Shown piece after piece: positions 22,801-37,800 of a stretch of DNA of 64,000 nucleotides (positions are counted from its first letter, which is position 1; every line of letters begins with the position of its first letter). Origin of the DNA: Enoplolaimus lenunculus (lineage: Eukaryota > Nematoda > Enoplea > Enoplida > Thoracostomopsidae); NCBI GenBank assembly GCA_030248215.1, contig JASANG010000070.1, positions 62,001 through 126,000 of the forward strand. Direction: 5' to 3'. The position numbers and the translations under genes are program-made. The notes under the pieces were generated by a model that worked only from the letters and a program-made list of their open reading frames with translations, had not been told where the DNA came from and did not search any database.

Positions 22801-25800
22801 TCTAGACTTGAATGATTGGCGTTGTTGGCTTTTGGGAGACTTAGACGGTTCGAAGTTACAATGAACAAGTTCGGTAGTGTAAGCATATTACTTGTATTGT
22901 GTCATACTTGAGCTTTACTTGTATAGCTTTACTTGCGGTGTTGGGGGAATAACAGGGGAACACGATTGCATTGCTGAGCCAGAGCGTAATAGCGTCATTG
23001 GAAAGCGGAACTAAACGCGGAATTGATTTACACGAGCACACGAAATCACAAACTATTCACACCGCTCAGATTTTTTTTGTGATAAAACCTTACAATTTTT
23101 CTCCTTAGAAAATTTTTTGTAATAAAGCGATAACCTTACAATTTTTCCACTAAGAAAATTTTTTGGTCATAAAATGATAGCGTTTCACGACATTTGCCAG
23201 AAATCCTTCCCCCCCGTCAGAAATTTTTGCATCCGCCTCTGAATGCGATTATACTTTTAAATTACAGTGTTTACAATGCATTTGCTTTGTGGTTAGTTTT
23301 CTTAAGAGTCTTTGTGAGCTTTTGAACCAAGGATTAACATTTACGGTAGTATCACACTTAAAAATCTCAAAATGTCAAACGCTCTCTCACGAAACTATAT
23401 TCGCAAGTGTAACTGAAGTCTAATTTCTTCAAATAAGCATTACTTGATTTTGTTTTTAGCAGCCGACTTTCCTGCCTTCATTTCCGAAGCGATTGCATCC
23501 GAGTTCACCTTGGAAACTTCAGCCTCTACAATTGAAGTTAAGGAGTGCGTTGATCCTAATGAAGCTGCAGCGGTCAAAATCGCTTCACACATCGCAGCAA
23601 ATTCTTCCAAACCTTCATCTTCACCGAACGTTTTCCATTCTGAGACACTTGGTAGTTGGTTTGAAATCACCACGTCTTCGAAATAATCAATGAATGCAGC
23701 AACTAAGTCCGAGATTGGTATTGAGTCGCCAAACATTTCAATTACATCAGCGATATCGACAAATCCGGTCAGCGAATCTCTATATGGTATCAAAACAATT
23801 TGTTTCCAGACAACTCGTCGATCGACAACTTGTATGTAATGCGAAATTTTATTTAGTCAACGATTTGTCGCCATCATTGTGCTTAAGCTTAGGCTTAGGC
23901 TTAAGATTAAGCTTAGAATTTTGCTTAGATTTATCACAGTCTTTAGGACACTGTTGCGAAGCAAGCTGTCGGCAGACGAAGTGTCCTTGATTCTATATAT
24001 ATAAATATACAACTACACGCAGCAATACTAAATGTACCAGTTTTTAGAACGTCTCATTCTTTTGTTTTAACGCAAGTCCAAACCTGATTCATATTTAACT
24101 ACAATTCTCACAAAAACTACAAAAGAAGCATTCGAAATAGTTTATTTTGAAGATGTCAATTTTTTTCGATGATGCCCAAAAATTGACCGAGACCTTTCTT
24201 TGCCAGTCTAGGTGTCCGGTCGCGGTCTTGGCCTCAATCTCGATCTCGGTTTTGGTTCTTAACCGAGACAGCCCATCCCTGCTTTTATATGTGAATTAAC
24301 GTTTTAGTGGCTTCAGAGAAAACCCTTTATCAACTATGTCTTAAAATTTAAAAATGCTGTTTTGCGGTAAACAGTGTTTTAGGCCATTATACTGCTAATT
24401 TTCGTAAATATTAGCTGCCATATGTACACCATTACAGCCAGAATTAGATTTCAGAACAATACTTAACTTCAAGAAACATTTTTCGCGATGGAGCGCGCAA
24501 TGGGCGAAATTTGCCAAAACAAGTTATTTTCTTGTGGACTACGTTTTTCGGACCAACAACTTTCGCCAGTTACTATATATGCTTGATTTTAGTTTTGCTG
24601 GATTCAAGCCAACCGGGAACCCTTACTGAATTCCGGTAAACGGTTTACAAATTGTATCTGTTAAAAATGATATTTTAGTTGTTTTTGTCGGTGCTAATGC
24701 CGACTAAAGTAAATTCATCACTTAGCAGTCACTGTTCGCCAAGTTGCTAAACGTACATCACGAACAGTCGAGTAGTTTCTTTTTCCATTGAGACTGCGAT
24801 GTTTTGCGTCACTTCGTCATCGGCAGCCGCCAGCGCGTCGGTGAACGCTTTAATTGTTGCAAAATCACCCCAGTTGTCGTTGAGTTCGAAGTCAAATTCA
24901 ACTCCAGTTGACGACAGAAATTCGACTATATATTCAACAATGAAATCAACCTGGGAATAGTCAAGTGTTTCCGAGTAAACCATCCACTCCTCGACGAGGG
25001 TTGTTGTTGTGGACGTTGTTACTGATTTAAACATTTGCATCAATCCTCCAATTGAATCCCTAAAATGTATTATTATAGCGGCTGGATAGAATGTTTTCAT
25101 GAAAAGTCAAAATTTTCTGATGACTGTTTCGATTTTGAATGCTATGACGCTGCGTTTTTACTTTATCCCACTCAACAGCAAGCTTCGGAAAGGGTGTCGA
25201 CTTTGCATGCCGTATATTTTTTCTTTAATTGGAAAACTTCCACGGTATATACTGTGCACTCTTTTGACCACAACTTCACGTAAAATCGCTATTTAGGCAA
25301 AAACATCTACTCTCATATTATGCGGAACTCGCGTTATAAGCTAACCGGAGCAGCTTGAATTATGTTTTGTCTTTTATTACACTTTTTCTTAACATTTTGT
25401 CTGCATATAGACAACATATTATATTCAAAAAGATGTATTTGTCAGCTATCATCATGTGCAGGTCACCTTTTGTTCTTCAATATCATATGATATTCGAAGT
25501 TTTGTTAGCATGATATATTTTCAAATGTCTTAATACTTGAGGTAACATATCCAAATTGTCCAGTTGAATATCATATGATACCATGAATTGAAACTAACAT
25601 TTTCGAATTATGATGCTGAGGAGGTTCTAAGCGATTTTATGTCAATAACAAATTTGCAAGCGTGTATTTTGCATTTTGAAGAACGTCTGTCTGTAAGGTT
25701 TCCATTCTTGTATTACCACCCGAATATTACACTGTCCCGCTGACTATCATATAATTCGTTGTAATTTCGGAATATGATGTGATATTCTCATCTAAGCATC

Positions 25801-28800
25801 GCATGGCATACCGACTCAAATGCACATTAATCTTCTGAGAGCGGTAGTTTGTACTGCAACTTCCACAATAACATGCGTACACCAGGTGACTTTTGAGGGG
25901 GTAGTGTCATGGACACGGAAGCCAAAAAACTTCTGTATCCTGAATGTTGAAGCCAAAAAGCTTCAGTGTCCTGGACATTGAAGCATTTTTTGCTTCAGCA
26001 TCTCCACACTGAACCTTTTTGGTTTCAATGTTCAGGAAACATTTTTGGCTTCAACGTCCGGGATACTGAAGCATTTTTGGCTTCAATGTTCAGGATACAT
26101 ACTGAAGCCAAAAATGCTCCAGTATCCTGGACACTGAAGGATTTTTGGCTCCAGTATCCCACACACTTCAGTATGCAGGCTACTGAAGCCAAAATTGCGT
26201 CAGTGTGAAAAATGCTGAAGCCGAAAATGCTTCAGTGTCCAGGATATTGAAGCATTTTTGGCTTCAGTATCCGGGATTCTAAGAGACAGAGGCGTAAGTA
26301 TCCTGTATACTGCTGCCAAAAAGCTCCAGTATCCTCGCACCATGAAAATGTAACGTAACAAATAGCGTCTGAATATAATTTTGAATATAATTTTATTGTC
26401 GTATAACATCCGAGTTATGTCTGTTTGCCCAATACGAGAGCCCGAATTTTAACATTGACGTCGCATGAACATACGACAAACCGTGACCCGCCTGCCGTAC
26501 TTATAACGTGAATCCCGCATTAATGGAGCCGTGTAGGATACAAATGCAACGCGCGCTAAGCACATTCTTTCCTTTCATACATAACGTGCCAAACTGCATA
26601 ATCTTGTCTAAATAGTACTATACGCCCTTTCTTTTTCTCATCTAGATTTAGGTGACGTGAACTTATAATTTGAACGAGATATAGGATATAATATCACAAG
26701 ACCAAACGAAATACAAGATGAAAAACGATTAAACTCGCGTCAATTCCAATGTACCTTTAGCTAAAAAACAAATGTTAAACTTACTTGTAAACCAGTTGAA
26801 ATTTCCACTTACTCATCATATTGGTATTTCCTGCTCTTCACAAAATATTAAGCTGAATTTTTGTGGATTTCTACAAAACATTAAGTTGATTCAAGTTGAT
26901 TAATCCAACATTACCTTTGTACAACACGTGTCTGTTCTTCTTTGATTTTTGTTACCGCTGTTTTCCATTCACTTGATTCAATTTTGCTAATCTCGTCCGT
27001 AAAACTGTCCATCCATTCGCCGATATCAAAATCTTCGCTTCCAATTGAATCCAACGAAACGCTCAACGTAATCCCACTTCTACCAACAACATCCAAAAAG
27101 AGTGGAACAATCTGAATTAATTCCCATGATGAATACGAGTCAAAAAATGCCGCAATTTCGTCGCCAATGCTTTCGCTCGATGAAAAATCTAGCGACTCAA
27201 GGAATTCTTGAGTTTCAATTGTATACGATCTGCAATTAAACCATTTGAAAAGTTTTCCTACTATTGCTTTCAAAAACAGAGGCAGTGGGTAAAGTGAGTT
27301 TCAACTTTGTGTCAATTTACCTTTGCGATCAATTTTTAAAATCCAGTAGAAAATTGATAAACTCAAATAAGATCAATTTACCACTGCTGATTTTTAAATT
27401 GTTAGATATAGAACATTGACCCGTTTTCCAAGTTCAATTTTCCTTGACAAATTTTGACGGCAGTGATAATTTTTTGCATTATGAGTCTTTGAAAACCAGC
27501 AAACACAGTAACGGTTAAGTTTGTGCAGTACTTTGCAACTTTGTGCAATACACGGTTTGCCAGTAATTAAGAATTACAGTATAAAAATAGAGGCGCAATA
27601 GACGAGGCTTTCATTTTGTTTCTACAATATTAGGTCAGCAATCAAGAATTCAAGTAGATGTGCATAATATACATAGCGGTTTATAATATATAGCGAGTCA
27701 ATACAAAGTTTTCACTAACATACATTTTTATATCAGCAGATAAAACACGAAAAACCAATAGTGTTCTCTTCAATTGCAAAACACAGTTACCGATTAAATA
27801 TGAACTGCAAAATTTTCTGAACCCAGAGTAAGATCGGCATCAAAAAATAATAAAAACAAGCCTCGAAAGTAAATCTTACGCCCGAGATTCCACTGCTAAT
27901 CCTTGTTGAACTGTTTCCACGCTTGATTTCATGCTTGCTTCATCTACAGACGAAAGCATATTTTCAACAGTGTTAACTATATTGTCCGCTGAAACACTCG
28001 CGTCTTGAACTAAGCTGTCAACGTCAATTGGAAATTCTACACTGTACGTCGAAAATACTTCTTCGCAAGTTGATAAAACAATAACAATTTCATCGTACGA
28101 TAAATTAATGATTAATTCAATAAGTATATCAATTACTGAAGTTGAGCTGAGCATTGCAATGGACAAGATCTCTTGGATTTCATTTTTTGATTCGCTGAAA
28201 TATAAAATATTGCAGTGGTCAACAACCGTTAAAATTAGAGGATGACAGAAATACTGAGTTGTCTACTAAAACCCAGACAAATATGTCAGAAAACAAAAAA
28301 CGAATTACAACAACCAAACTCTGAAGGAGACAAACCAACAAATGTGTCGTGAACAACACTATTAACCATATTCCTCACTCTGTCCGCCTAGCACAAAATA
28401 ACCGATAAACTTACATGATAACTTGCTCTTCAAGTACAACTTCGGTTTGTTTGATGTTTTCAAAAAAATCGCCGACAGAAGTTTCGCCGGATTTTAGTTT
28501 ATCAAGTTCTTTTTTGAACTGTTCAGTCGCTTGTTCGTTACCTTCTGATAAATCGACTTTGATCGGAAATTCAGCATTAGTCACATATTCATACTCTTCA
28601 ATTAACAGTTCAACAATTGCTACACACATTGCTGGCTCGTAGTTCGATGCGATAAACTCAAGCTCATATAACAACGATTCTTCGTCGACAATTGCTCGAG
28701 ACAAAATTTCTTCCGTTATTATAATGAGTTCGCTGAAAAATTACAAATTTAATTTTTTCGTTAAACCTTTTCGCTAGTACACAATTCTCAAAATGATTTT

Positions 28801-31800
28801 TGAGATAAATTTTCACAAATCAATTTTCGCTGAAAACTTTTTGAAATAAATTTTTGCTACAAACCTTCTACATCAATTTTAGCTACAAAATGTTTCAAAT
28901 CAATGTTTACGATAAATTTTTCAAAATAGTTTTGCTACTGAATTCTCAAAAATTATTTTTACGACAAAATTTTCAAAATTTCGATGTTTGTGTCAATTTT
29001 TTCCAAATCATTTCGGCGCTACGCTATTTTCAAAATGCATTTTTGCGATAAATCTTTTTCAAAAACTTTTTGTTGCACAATTCTCAAAATAAATATGCCG
29101 ACAAATTTTCAAGTTCAATCCTTGCTACAAAGTTTTCAATGTCATGTTTGCTACAACTTTTTCCTAATCTTTTTGTTACCCAATTCGCGAAATAAATTTT
29201 CGGTCCAAACTTTTGAAAATACGTTCATGCGATAAATTTTTTTAAACATTTAGCTACAAATTTCAAAAAATGAATTGTACGGCAAATTTTCAAAATCAAT
29301 CCTTGCTACGAACTTTTCAAAATCAGTGTTTGAGACAAATTTTTCTAAGTCGTTTCGTTGCATAATTCTCAAAATGAATTTTTACGACAAATTTTCAAAA
29401 TCAACTTTTGTTTCAGAATTTTCAAAATATGTTTTGCTACATAATTTTTAAGATCAATATCCGCTGCAAAATCTTGAAAGCCAACTTCTACTACAATTAT
29501 TTCAATATGATTTTCGCTACTCACTTTTGGAAATAAAATTTTTAGGACAAATTTTCAAAATGATTTTTGCTGAGCAAACTTATTAATAACTATTTTTATA
29601 GCTACAAAATTTTCTATTTTGACAATTTTTCAAAATCGATTTTGCCTACAAGAATTTTTTTAAAAACTTTTACGAAAAATGTTTTCAACATAAATTTTCG
29701 CTACAAAATTTTCAATGTTATCGTTTCCGACAAATTTGAAAATCAATTTTTGCTAGAAAATGCTCAAAGTCAATTTTTTGCTGCAACTTTTTCAAAATCA
29801 TAAAAATTCAAAATAAGAGAAAATTTTGTAAACCAATTTTTGCAACAAAATTCCGAAATCAATTTTCTTTTTAAAACTTTCAGAATCAATTATCGCCTCA
29901 TTAGAAAAACGATTTTCAAAACTTTAATGGACTATTTATATAAAGTTTACAAGCCAAATACTAAAATCATAAGCTTTCACTAAAACTTATGGGAACTTCA
30001 TGCGCAAGCTTGAGTTTGAGTTCGCACCAGAAGCGCATCTTCAATTTTAGTGGGTCCTCTAACCTTTCGAATTCAGCTTCGAAGTAATATTGTATTTGTG
30101 TACTGGCTTCAATCTTTCCTATTGCCAAGTTACCATAGGCGTTTGAAAAACCGCCCAATTCTACTTCTTTAGTGCCTTCAATCATTCCATCTGTCACGGT
30201 TTCATCGACATTTTCCGAACTGTCCAATCCTATTGGTGCAATGCTTCCAATAATTTCATTTGATTCATCGACATTTTCCAAACTGTCCGCACCTATTTGT
30301 GTACTGAATTCAATAATTGCATTTGTACCGGCGTCATCGACGTTTGCCAAAGCGTCCAAAAAGCCGCCAACAATTTCACTGGAATCCGCAGTTTCGAAAT
30401 CAATGATCGGAAGTCCAAGTGATTCTGGTTCAATTCCAAAATCTCCATATACTACGTAGAAAATTTCAATGTATGTAATTGCAACGGTAACGTCAGTAAA
30501 TGATTCGATAAACGCTGCGCATTTTTGCCCAAGTGTCTCAGGAGTTCGTAACGCTTCATCCAAAAATTGGTAGACGTATCCATAATAAACGCTGAAAAAC
30601 AAACAAAAATTATTTATTCATAAAAAGTGCAATTCAAATGTGCAAGTTTTTCCACTGAATTCTTCTCTGGCTGCTACTTGTCAGTTATGCAGTTTCCACA
30701 ATATCATGCGTATACCAGCAGAATTTTAAAGAGGTGGTGTGTAGCGTACTTCAGTGCGATGCATACTGCCAGTTTAAATGTCGCCTGGTATACGCATGAT
30801 ATTATGAAAATTCCGTTATAAATTTTCAAATATATTGCAGCTTAAAGGAAATGATGTCTATCTTTGTCTTTAAACTATTCTGAATATTTTTTCACTCCGG
30901 AGCTTCAATTTAAATTCAAATTTTTAAATATATACTTGAGTGCTTCTTCAGTAATGCCTTCTGTGATTGCCGAGGCAGCATCTGCAAGTAAATTACTGAA
31001 TTCAGTATTTGACAATATTAATGATATGAATTCAGCTGCTCCTGCGTAGCCCGAAGTGGTCGAGTCAAATTCGAAGGAAATATCAATTCGCAGCGAAGAA
31101 GCAAAATAAATAAAATTATTAATTAAATCGATGCCATTTTCAACTGGTGTTGTATCCCAAAGGAGTACAAATTCTTCAACAATATCTAGTTCTTCGCGTT
31201 TAACACGATCGAATAGGAGTTGAATTTCGACGTATGTTGTTCTACAACAACCCAATACAATACTAATAATATTATGCATACTTGTCACTGTCGTTGAATC
31301 CATTTGTAACGCAGTAAAATATATTTCCCAACAAATTTACCCTTGTGCAAATGGCACAACGTATTCGTGTTACATTTTGGCTTGCATCACTATACTTTTT
31401 TGCTACATCGAGCGTTTCGCATAGCGGAATATGTGCCGCAGGTTTTAAAAATTGTAAACCCGTCCCAATGCCTTCAAATAAGTGTACTAGCGATTCCAAA
31501 TGAGCGAATGAATTTAGTACATTTTTCGTGGTTATTTAATGATTTTGTTTTTAAATTTATTAATGACTTGCAGTGGCCGTAGTTTGCTTGTTCTGGAAAA
31601 TTCGGTTGCTAACAACAATTTGTGCTACCAGCAGTACCTGGAGATTTTGCGCAACAGTTTGCAACTACTTACAGAAATTCACTTGTTACAAACTTCGGCA
31701 ATAATTTTCGATTACGTAAATTCAACTCATTGCACATAAATGGGGTATAGCGGAAACGCAGCATGAAGCTGGATATATTATTTTTTATACAGAAAGTGCA

Positions 31801-34800
31801 GAATTACATACAACTGTAGTAGACATTTTGAGATACAGTTGAAAATACCGATACGTATCGGCATGCATCACTTATGGTGGCGCTATACATGTCGTGAGAT
31901 CGGCGACGCAAGCCAAAAATCTACTATTACAAGTTGTTAGGCGATGAATGTTGCAAATTATGCATGCTGTCGTACGATGCCTGACGTCTCTGGACGGTAC
32001 TGCAATAATCAAAAAGTATAGCGAAAATCTTACTGAACGTTTCGTTCAACCAGAATTCTATTAACAGACAGGCAACCGTTATAGAACGATTCAGCATCAA
32101 CTGATGTTAACTCATTCGTAATGTCGTCAAAGAAAGTGGAAATATCGATGTTGTAACGGTCAAGATTGAAATAAATCGGGAAATCGAACCGAAATTCAAC
32201 ACTAATTGATTGAAACGTAAACAGAATGACGTAAAGTTCTTCGGCATTTTCTTTAAACGTTTCAATGTAACTTGAAAATTGAGCCATAAACGATGCCGCA
32301 TCACCGGAACGAAGCAGGGTTGACAGTGTTTCGCGCACTTCATCTCGTTTCGATCTATATTAATATTCGACAACTTTATGACATTAGTTTTTTATAAGAA
32401 TGAGGTACCCTCAAATTGTTCAACAATTGCGACACGTAATTTAGGCATTTATCCAACAGTTACTCAAATTTATCCTACGTCTTGAAATTTGATTTGTTGA
32501 GAAGAACAACAAAAACATTTAAGCCTGATTGATATAAGCAAAGAAATTTAGGTAAAATTTAAGAACATCCTAGGATGGGCATTCGGAGTTTAACATGAAC
32601 AAGAGATGTTGAATGTTTTTCATTTTTTAGACAAACCGAGCACATCACCTCACCCAGCCCACTGGTATAATCCAGTCATATTTTATTTCCTGTTATATAC
32701 TTTCCGCTCCATGTATAAGTACAGTCTTATTCTCTAAAACATGTGCTTAAAATTTAATAGTACTGTTGCCGAATTAAGTGCTGGCTTTACTTAGCATGGT
32801 GCTTGCCAGAGTCTTACTTAATTCAAAGCAAACAAAAAATTGTTAGTTTTACATTTTTATTAATCATTCATCAAATAACGTAAGTAGTGTTACTTATTTA
32901 CATTATTTCGACAAACATTTACTCAATATTTAGGGCATATATATACTTAAATTAAGTTGGTGAAACATAACTAAAGTATTTTAAGTAGAGTGTTTTTACA
33001 GAATACGTTGTTTCACAAGGAAAACTGGAAAAAATCCGGCAAATTTTATTTGATCGAATTCCGTACCGAACTTGAGCGTCAAAATAAATTGCATCCGCTG
33101 ATTGACACGACATCACGTAGACGTCGCTATCAATTGACCTAATCGATTCAATGTACCAGTTTCGAAATTCAATTTCATTTGCAACCGGTGACGAAAAATC
33201 AAACTCAAAACCGGGCGGATTGATGCCGTAGCGCTCCATATAATAATACGACCATTCAGCGTATACAATGGTTAGAGTTATGTCCATGTTTAAGAACAAC
33301 TGAATCATATTTTCTTGAAAAGTTGACAAATCACGCAACAATACGGTTAATTGTTGTTGCAAGTCTCGTTGTAGTTTCCTATAAAACAAATGAAGTCCTG
33401 TTCACACGTGCAACTTTTTCAGCGACAACTTTTACTGCTGCGACTTGCAGCTGCAAATTGTCGTTGCAAAATCTTAAACGAATGAATTTGCTTTATGTGC
33501 AAAACAAATTATTTGGTTTGCGCAGTTATTGGCTGCCTATAGTCTAGGTACGGAACTGAGACTTCAGACCGTTTTACTATGCAGCTGGAAAAGCGGGCCT
33601 CCAAAGCAGGGATCGAACTCTCAACCTGCGGATCCTTAAGCGAACACTCTACCACTGCGCCACGCAGCCCGCCTCTTTAACTGCATTGTTCGTCGACTAT
33701 TTGTGTCGACCGTATGCCGCCAAGTAGTATACATACAGTGCACTGCACTATATTGCATATGCAGATAACGGACAAGCATGTCTCACATGCTTACATGCCA
33801 TTATTTTCAACAAGGTCGTCCCTTGACCGTCCATCCTATTGCCGACTGGATACCGTGCTCATAGCACGGCAATTTAGGCACCATCCAGGTTATACTGCTC
33901 TCGCCAATGTAAAAAAATGTCCATGTTATTATTGGAAAGTAGCAACAAAATTGCAGCTATTTCATGCACCAAGTAATTATTTTCACACTATTTAGCTAGT
34001 ACGTTTCGTTGAAGTCTATTCTTTTAGGACATGTTCGAAAAAAGATAGGGTATTTGGAAAACGTATTTTCTTGCGCCAAAAATAGAATTTATCGAAAAAT
34101 TTGAATTTCACGCTTAAATTTGAATTTTAGGCCAAAATTTGAATTTTTCCGCCAAAATATGAATTATCCCGCCAAAATTGAAGCTTTCCCGCCAAAATTT
34201 AATTTTTGTCGCCAAAATTTGAATTTACCACCAAAATTCGAATTTCCTGCCAAAACTGGAATTCCCGCCAAAATTTGAATTGCACCCCGCCAAATTTGAA
34301 TTTCCGTACCAAAATTTTATTTCCGTGCCAAAATTTGAAGAATCATCAAAAATTTTAAACTCTACAGCTTCTAACCGTTGCTCCAACAATTTGTACTGTA
34401 TTTTAAAAGGGTGATATTTTTTACACACTGTTTTTGCCCGGTCCCTTTATTTTGTAGGTCATTTGTATAGTTAGCTAAAATTTTGGACACTGTATTTAGA
34501 GAGTTTTCGTAAATTAGCTAGGTATTAATATGGTGGGACATTTTTTGACATTGGCGAGCGCAGTATAACCTGTATCGTGCATTACGATTGCGCTCACGCT
34601 AAGACCGTCAGCGTGTCAGACAGACGCTGTTACCACCGCACCACGTATCCCGCCTCTCCAACTGCACTTTTCGTCGACTATAATGTCGACTGTATGCTGC
34701 CAGCTAGCCTACATACAGTGCACTGCACTATACTGCATGTGCACAAAACGAACAAGCATGCCTCACATGCTCACATGCTTACATGCCCTAATTTTCAACA

Positions 34801-37800
34801 ACGTCCCTTTACCGTCCATCTTATTTTCGACTGGATACCGTGCTCATAGTGTGACAAATTGCCATTACCCTCACGGCGTAGCCCACATGTCAGTCTAGGT
34901 AGGAACCGGGAGTTCAGACCTTTTAACTAGCAGCCTAAAACTTTAGAGTCAAAGCATACGCAATTTGCCCGTTTTGAGCAAAATCGAACCTAAATAGTGT
35001 CTCTGCAACCCGATCTGTATACTGTATACCCAAGTTTTATTGTCGTTAATTTTTTGACTATGTTTGCAAAAACATCAACTGGTGCTTACTAAGCTAAGTA
35101 GTGTTTACAGTTTACCATACGCGCAAAATTTTGTTAACTTTATATGGAACTAGTAAGCACAACCGCGTCGGTAAAAAGTGGATTAGTAATATTCAAGATA
35201 GATTTTGGGGTGTTCTTTATCGCACGGGAAATAGTTTCGGTCAAATGTAGATTTAGTAAAGCTACAGGTCAAAAAATATCACATATTGAACCAATTTCAC
35301 AGTTACTCAATTGATACGCTAACCTATACGTTTGTGAGGTTCTGTTCAACCAATAATACATATTAAAAATTTCAAAATATCCGATTTGGAACAGTAAAAA
35401 CAGTTCCTGGACTCAGCTTATTTTAATTACTCCAATAAATATGGGTTTGAGACGAAACTTTTTGTTGAGAAAACTTAACAAGTACCGTTCTAAAACTGGA
35501 ACCATTACTTTTCAATTTTTGACGATGTGATTCGTGTGCATCGGCTGAGCGTTTCGTCCGTGAAATCGTCTGCCATATTTTGGAGTATTTTCACAAATTG
35601 TGGGGTTTGTTGCATACGATTTGCGACAGATCCAAGTGGCCGAGTATCGAGACGTCGTGGCGTCTCCGGTTCTAAACATTGAGTCAACGTTGAATCGTAC
35701 AGTTCCCACGACAACGGATTGCTGTAGTAGTGAATATGATCAACGAAAAAATCAACGCGTGAGCTGTATTCGCCGGATGCTAAATCAGCGCGTGTTGTTT
35801 TGCCCAAAAAGTAGTACAGCAACGTATTTGTTTCTCTATAAGCAGTAATTTGGTTAAATTACAACGTGTAGGTTAGTTCTTACACACTTTCAAACACAGT
35901 TTTAGACTCATGATTAGGTTTAAGTATAGTAAAGCAGCTTACTTAAACCTAAACCTAAGCCTATGCCTATCCTTAACCTATGGCAGAAGTATATACGAGC
36001 CAAGCTTTTGGTACATTCTGTGACATCCAACTTGTGGTTGCTAACGAGAATGGCCTGTATTTTTAATCGGTGGTAGCACTAATCGCCCCCCACATTGCTA
36101 GAAATTTAATGTAAATCATCCATTCTAAGTTAGTGTTTTTACGCCAACCACATAAAGTTTTATACTATACATTTTAGTTGTTGTCAAGGCTTTTGCTAGA
36201 AGATTTTATGCGACGAAAATATACTTGAAACTTCAAAAGAATTGACAAATTTTTATTGAGCGCGCTCGGAGTTTCGCGAAGCGTTTTATGTTTTGTACTT
36301 GAGGGTAGAAATGTGGATGGATGTCAGTCCGTCCGTCTGTCCGTCTGTCCGTCTGTCCGTCCGAAATGAATCTCAGGAACGGCTAAACCGATTTTGATAA
36401 ACTTTTTTTGTTTGAAAGCCAATTTTCCTGGAGTGTTAACCTCGCATTGGGGTTTTAAAATTTTAAGCCGTTTATTAGCTACAGTCTAATTTACATAATT
36501 AAGCCTAAATTAGGACTTTCCACAATATTTCACTAATTATTAGTTAGAAGCAATCTAATTTTAGCATTAAAGGGTTTTTGGGTGCGAGGAATCTGCGTAG
36601 ACTGTTTACAAACCTCCAAAACCGATAATTGACCAGTTAACTAATAGATAATTTGCATAATAGCATAGTTTATAAGCCTAAATTAGGACTTTTTACAATA
36701 TTTCACTAATTATTAAGGTTAAAAGTAATATAATTTCAGCACTAAACGGATTTTTGGTGCAAGGAATTTGAATAAATAGTTTACAAACATCCAAAACCGA
36801 TAATTGAATAGTTAGCTAATAGCTAATTTGCATATTAGCTTAATTGACAAGACAAAACTAGGACTTTTCAAATTATTTCAATAATTATTAGGGTTTGCTG
36901 AAGGTTTTTGGGTGCGAAGAATCTGAATAAATTGTTTACAAACATCCAAAACCGATAATTGATTAGTTAGCTAATAACTATTTGCATATTAGCTTAATTA
37001 ACATAACAAAATTAGGACTTTTTAAGTTATTCCAAAAATTATTAGAGTGGCTGAAGGGTTTTTGGGTGCGAGGAATCTGAGGAAATTGCTTACAAGCCTC
37101 CAAAACCGATAAATGAATAGTTAGCTAACAACTAATTTGCATAGTACCTTAATTGCTTACGTGCTGTCCAGCTTCACGCAATAAATGTAGTCCCACTACG
37201 ACTGATAGCATGTCATTTTTGACCTTGTTGTTTCAGACTTTTTAAAAAATGACAAATTCTACTTTGCACTTCAACTTAGCAATCATTGAAATTAGCTTCT
37301 ATGTAGAGAACACACTGCGCCGAAAGAATGACTATAGTTTTTGCCGTTCACTGAAGTTTTATGGAGGTTCACGTTATAACCGGGGCAGCTTGTGACACGT
37401 TTTGTCCCTATTAGCCTATTGGGTAACATTTTGTCTGCTAATAGACTCTATATAAAATTCAAAAAGTCGTACTTGGCTGCTATCATCATGTGTAGGTCAC
37501 CTTTTTTCCTTCAATATCATATGATATTCGACGTATTGTCAGCGAATATCATATATTTTCAAATGTCTGCATACTTGAGGTAACATACCCAAACTGCCCT
37601 GTTGAATATCATATGATACTAGAATTTAAAATTTGAATTTTTGAATTATGACACTGTTTTTAAACGGTTTTGTGCCGGAAATGAATTTGCAGACGTGTAT
37701 TTGGTATTTTGAGCACAGCTGTGCATCTGCCGTCCGACTTTCCATTAATAGATTAGCACCAGAAAATTACACAGTCCTGCTGAATATCATATGATATTCG

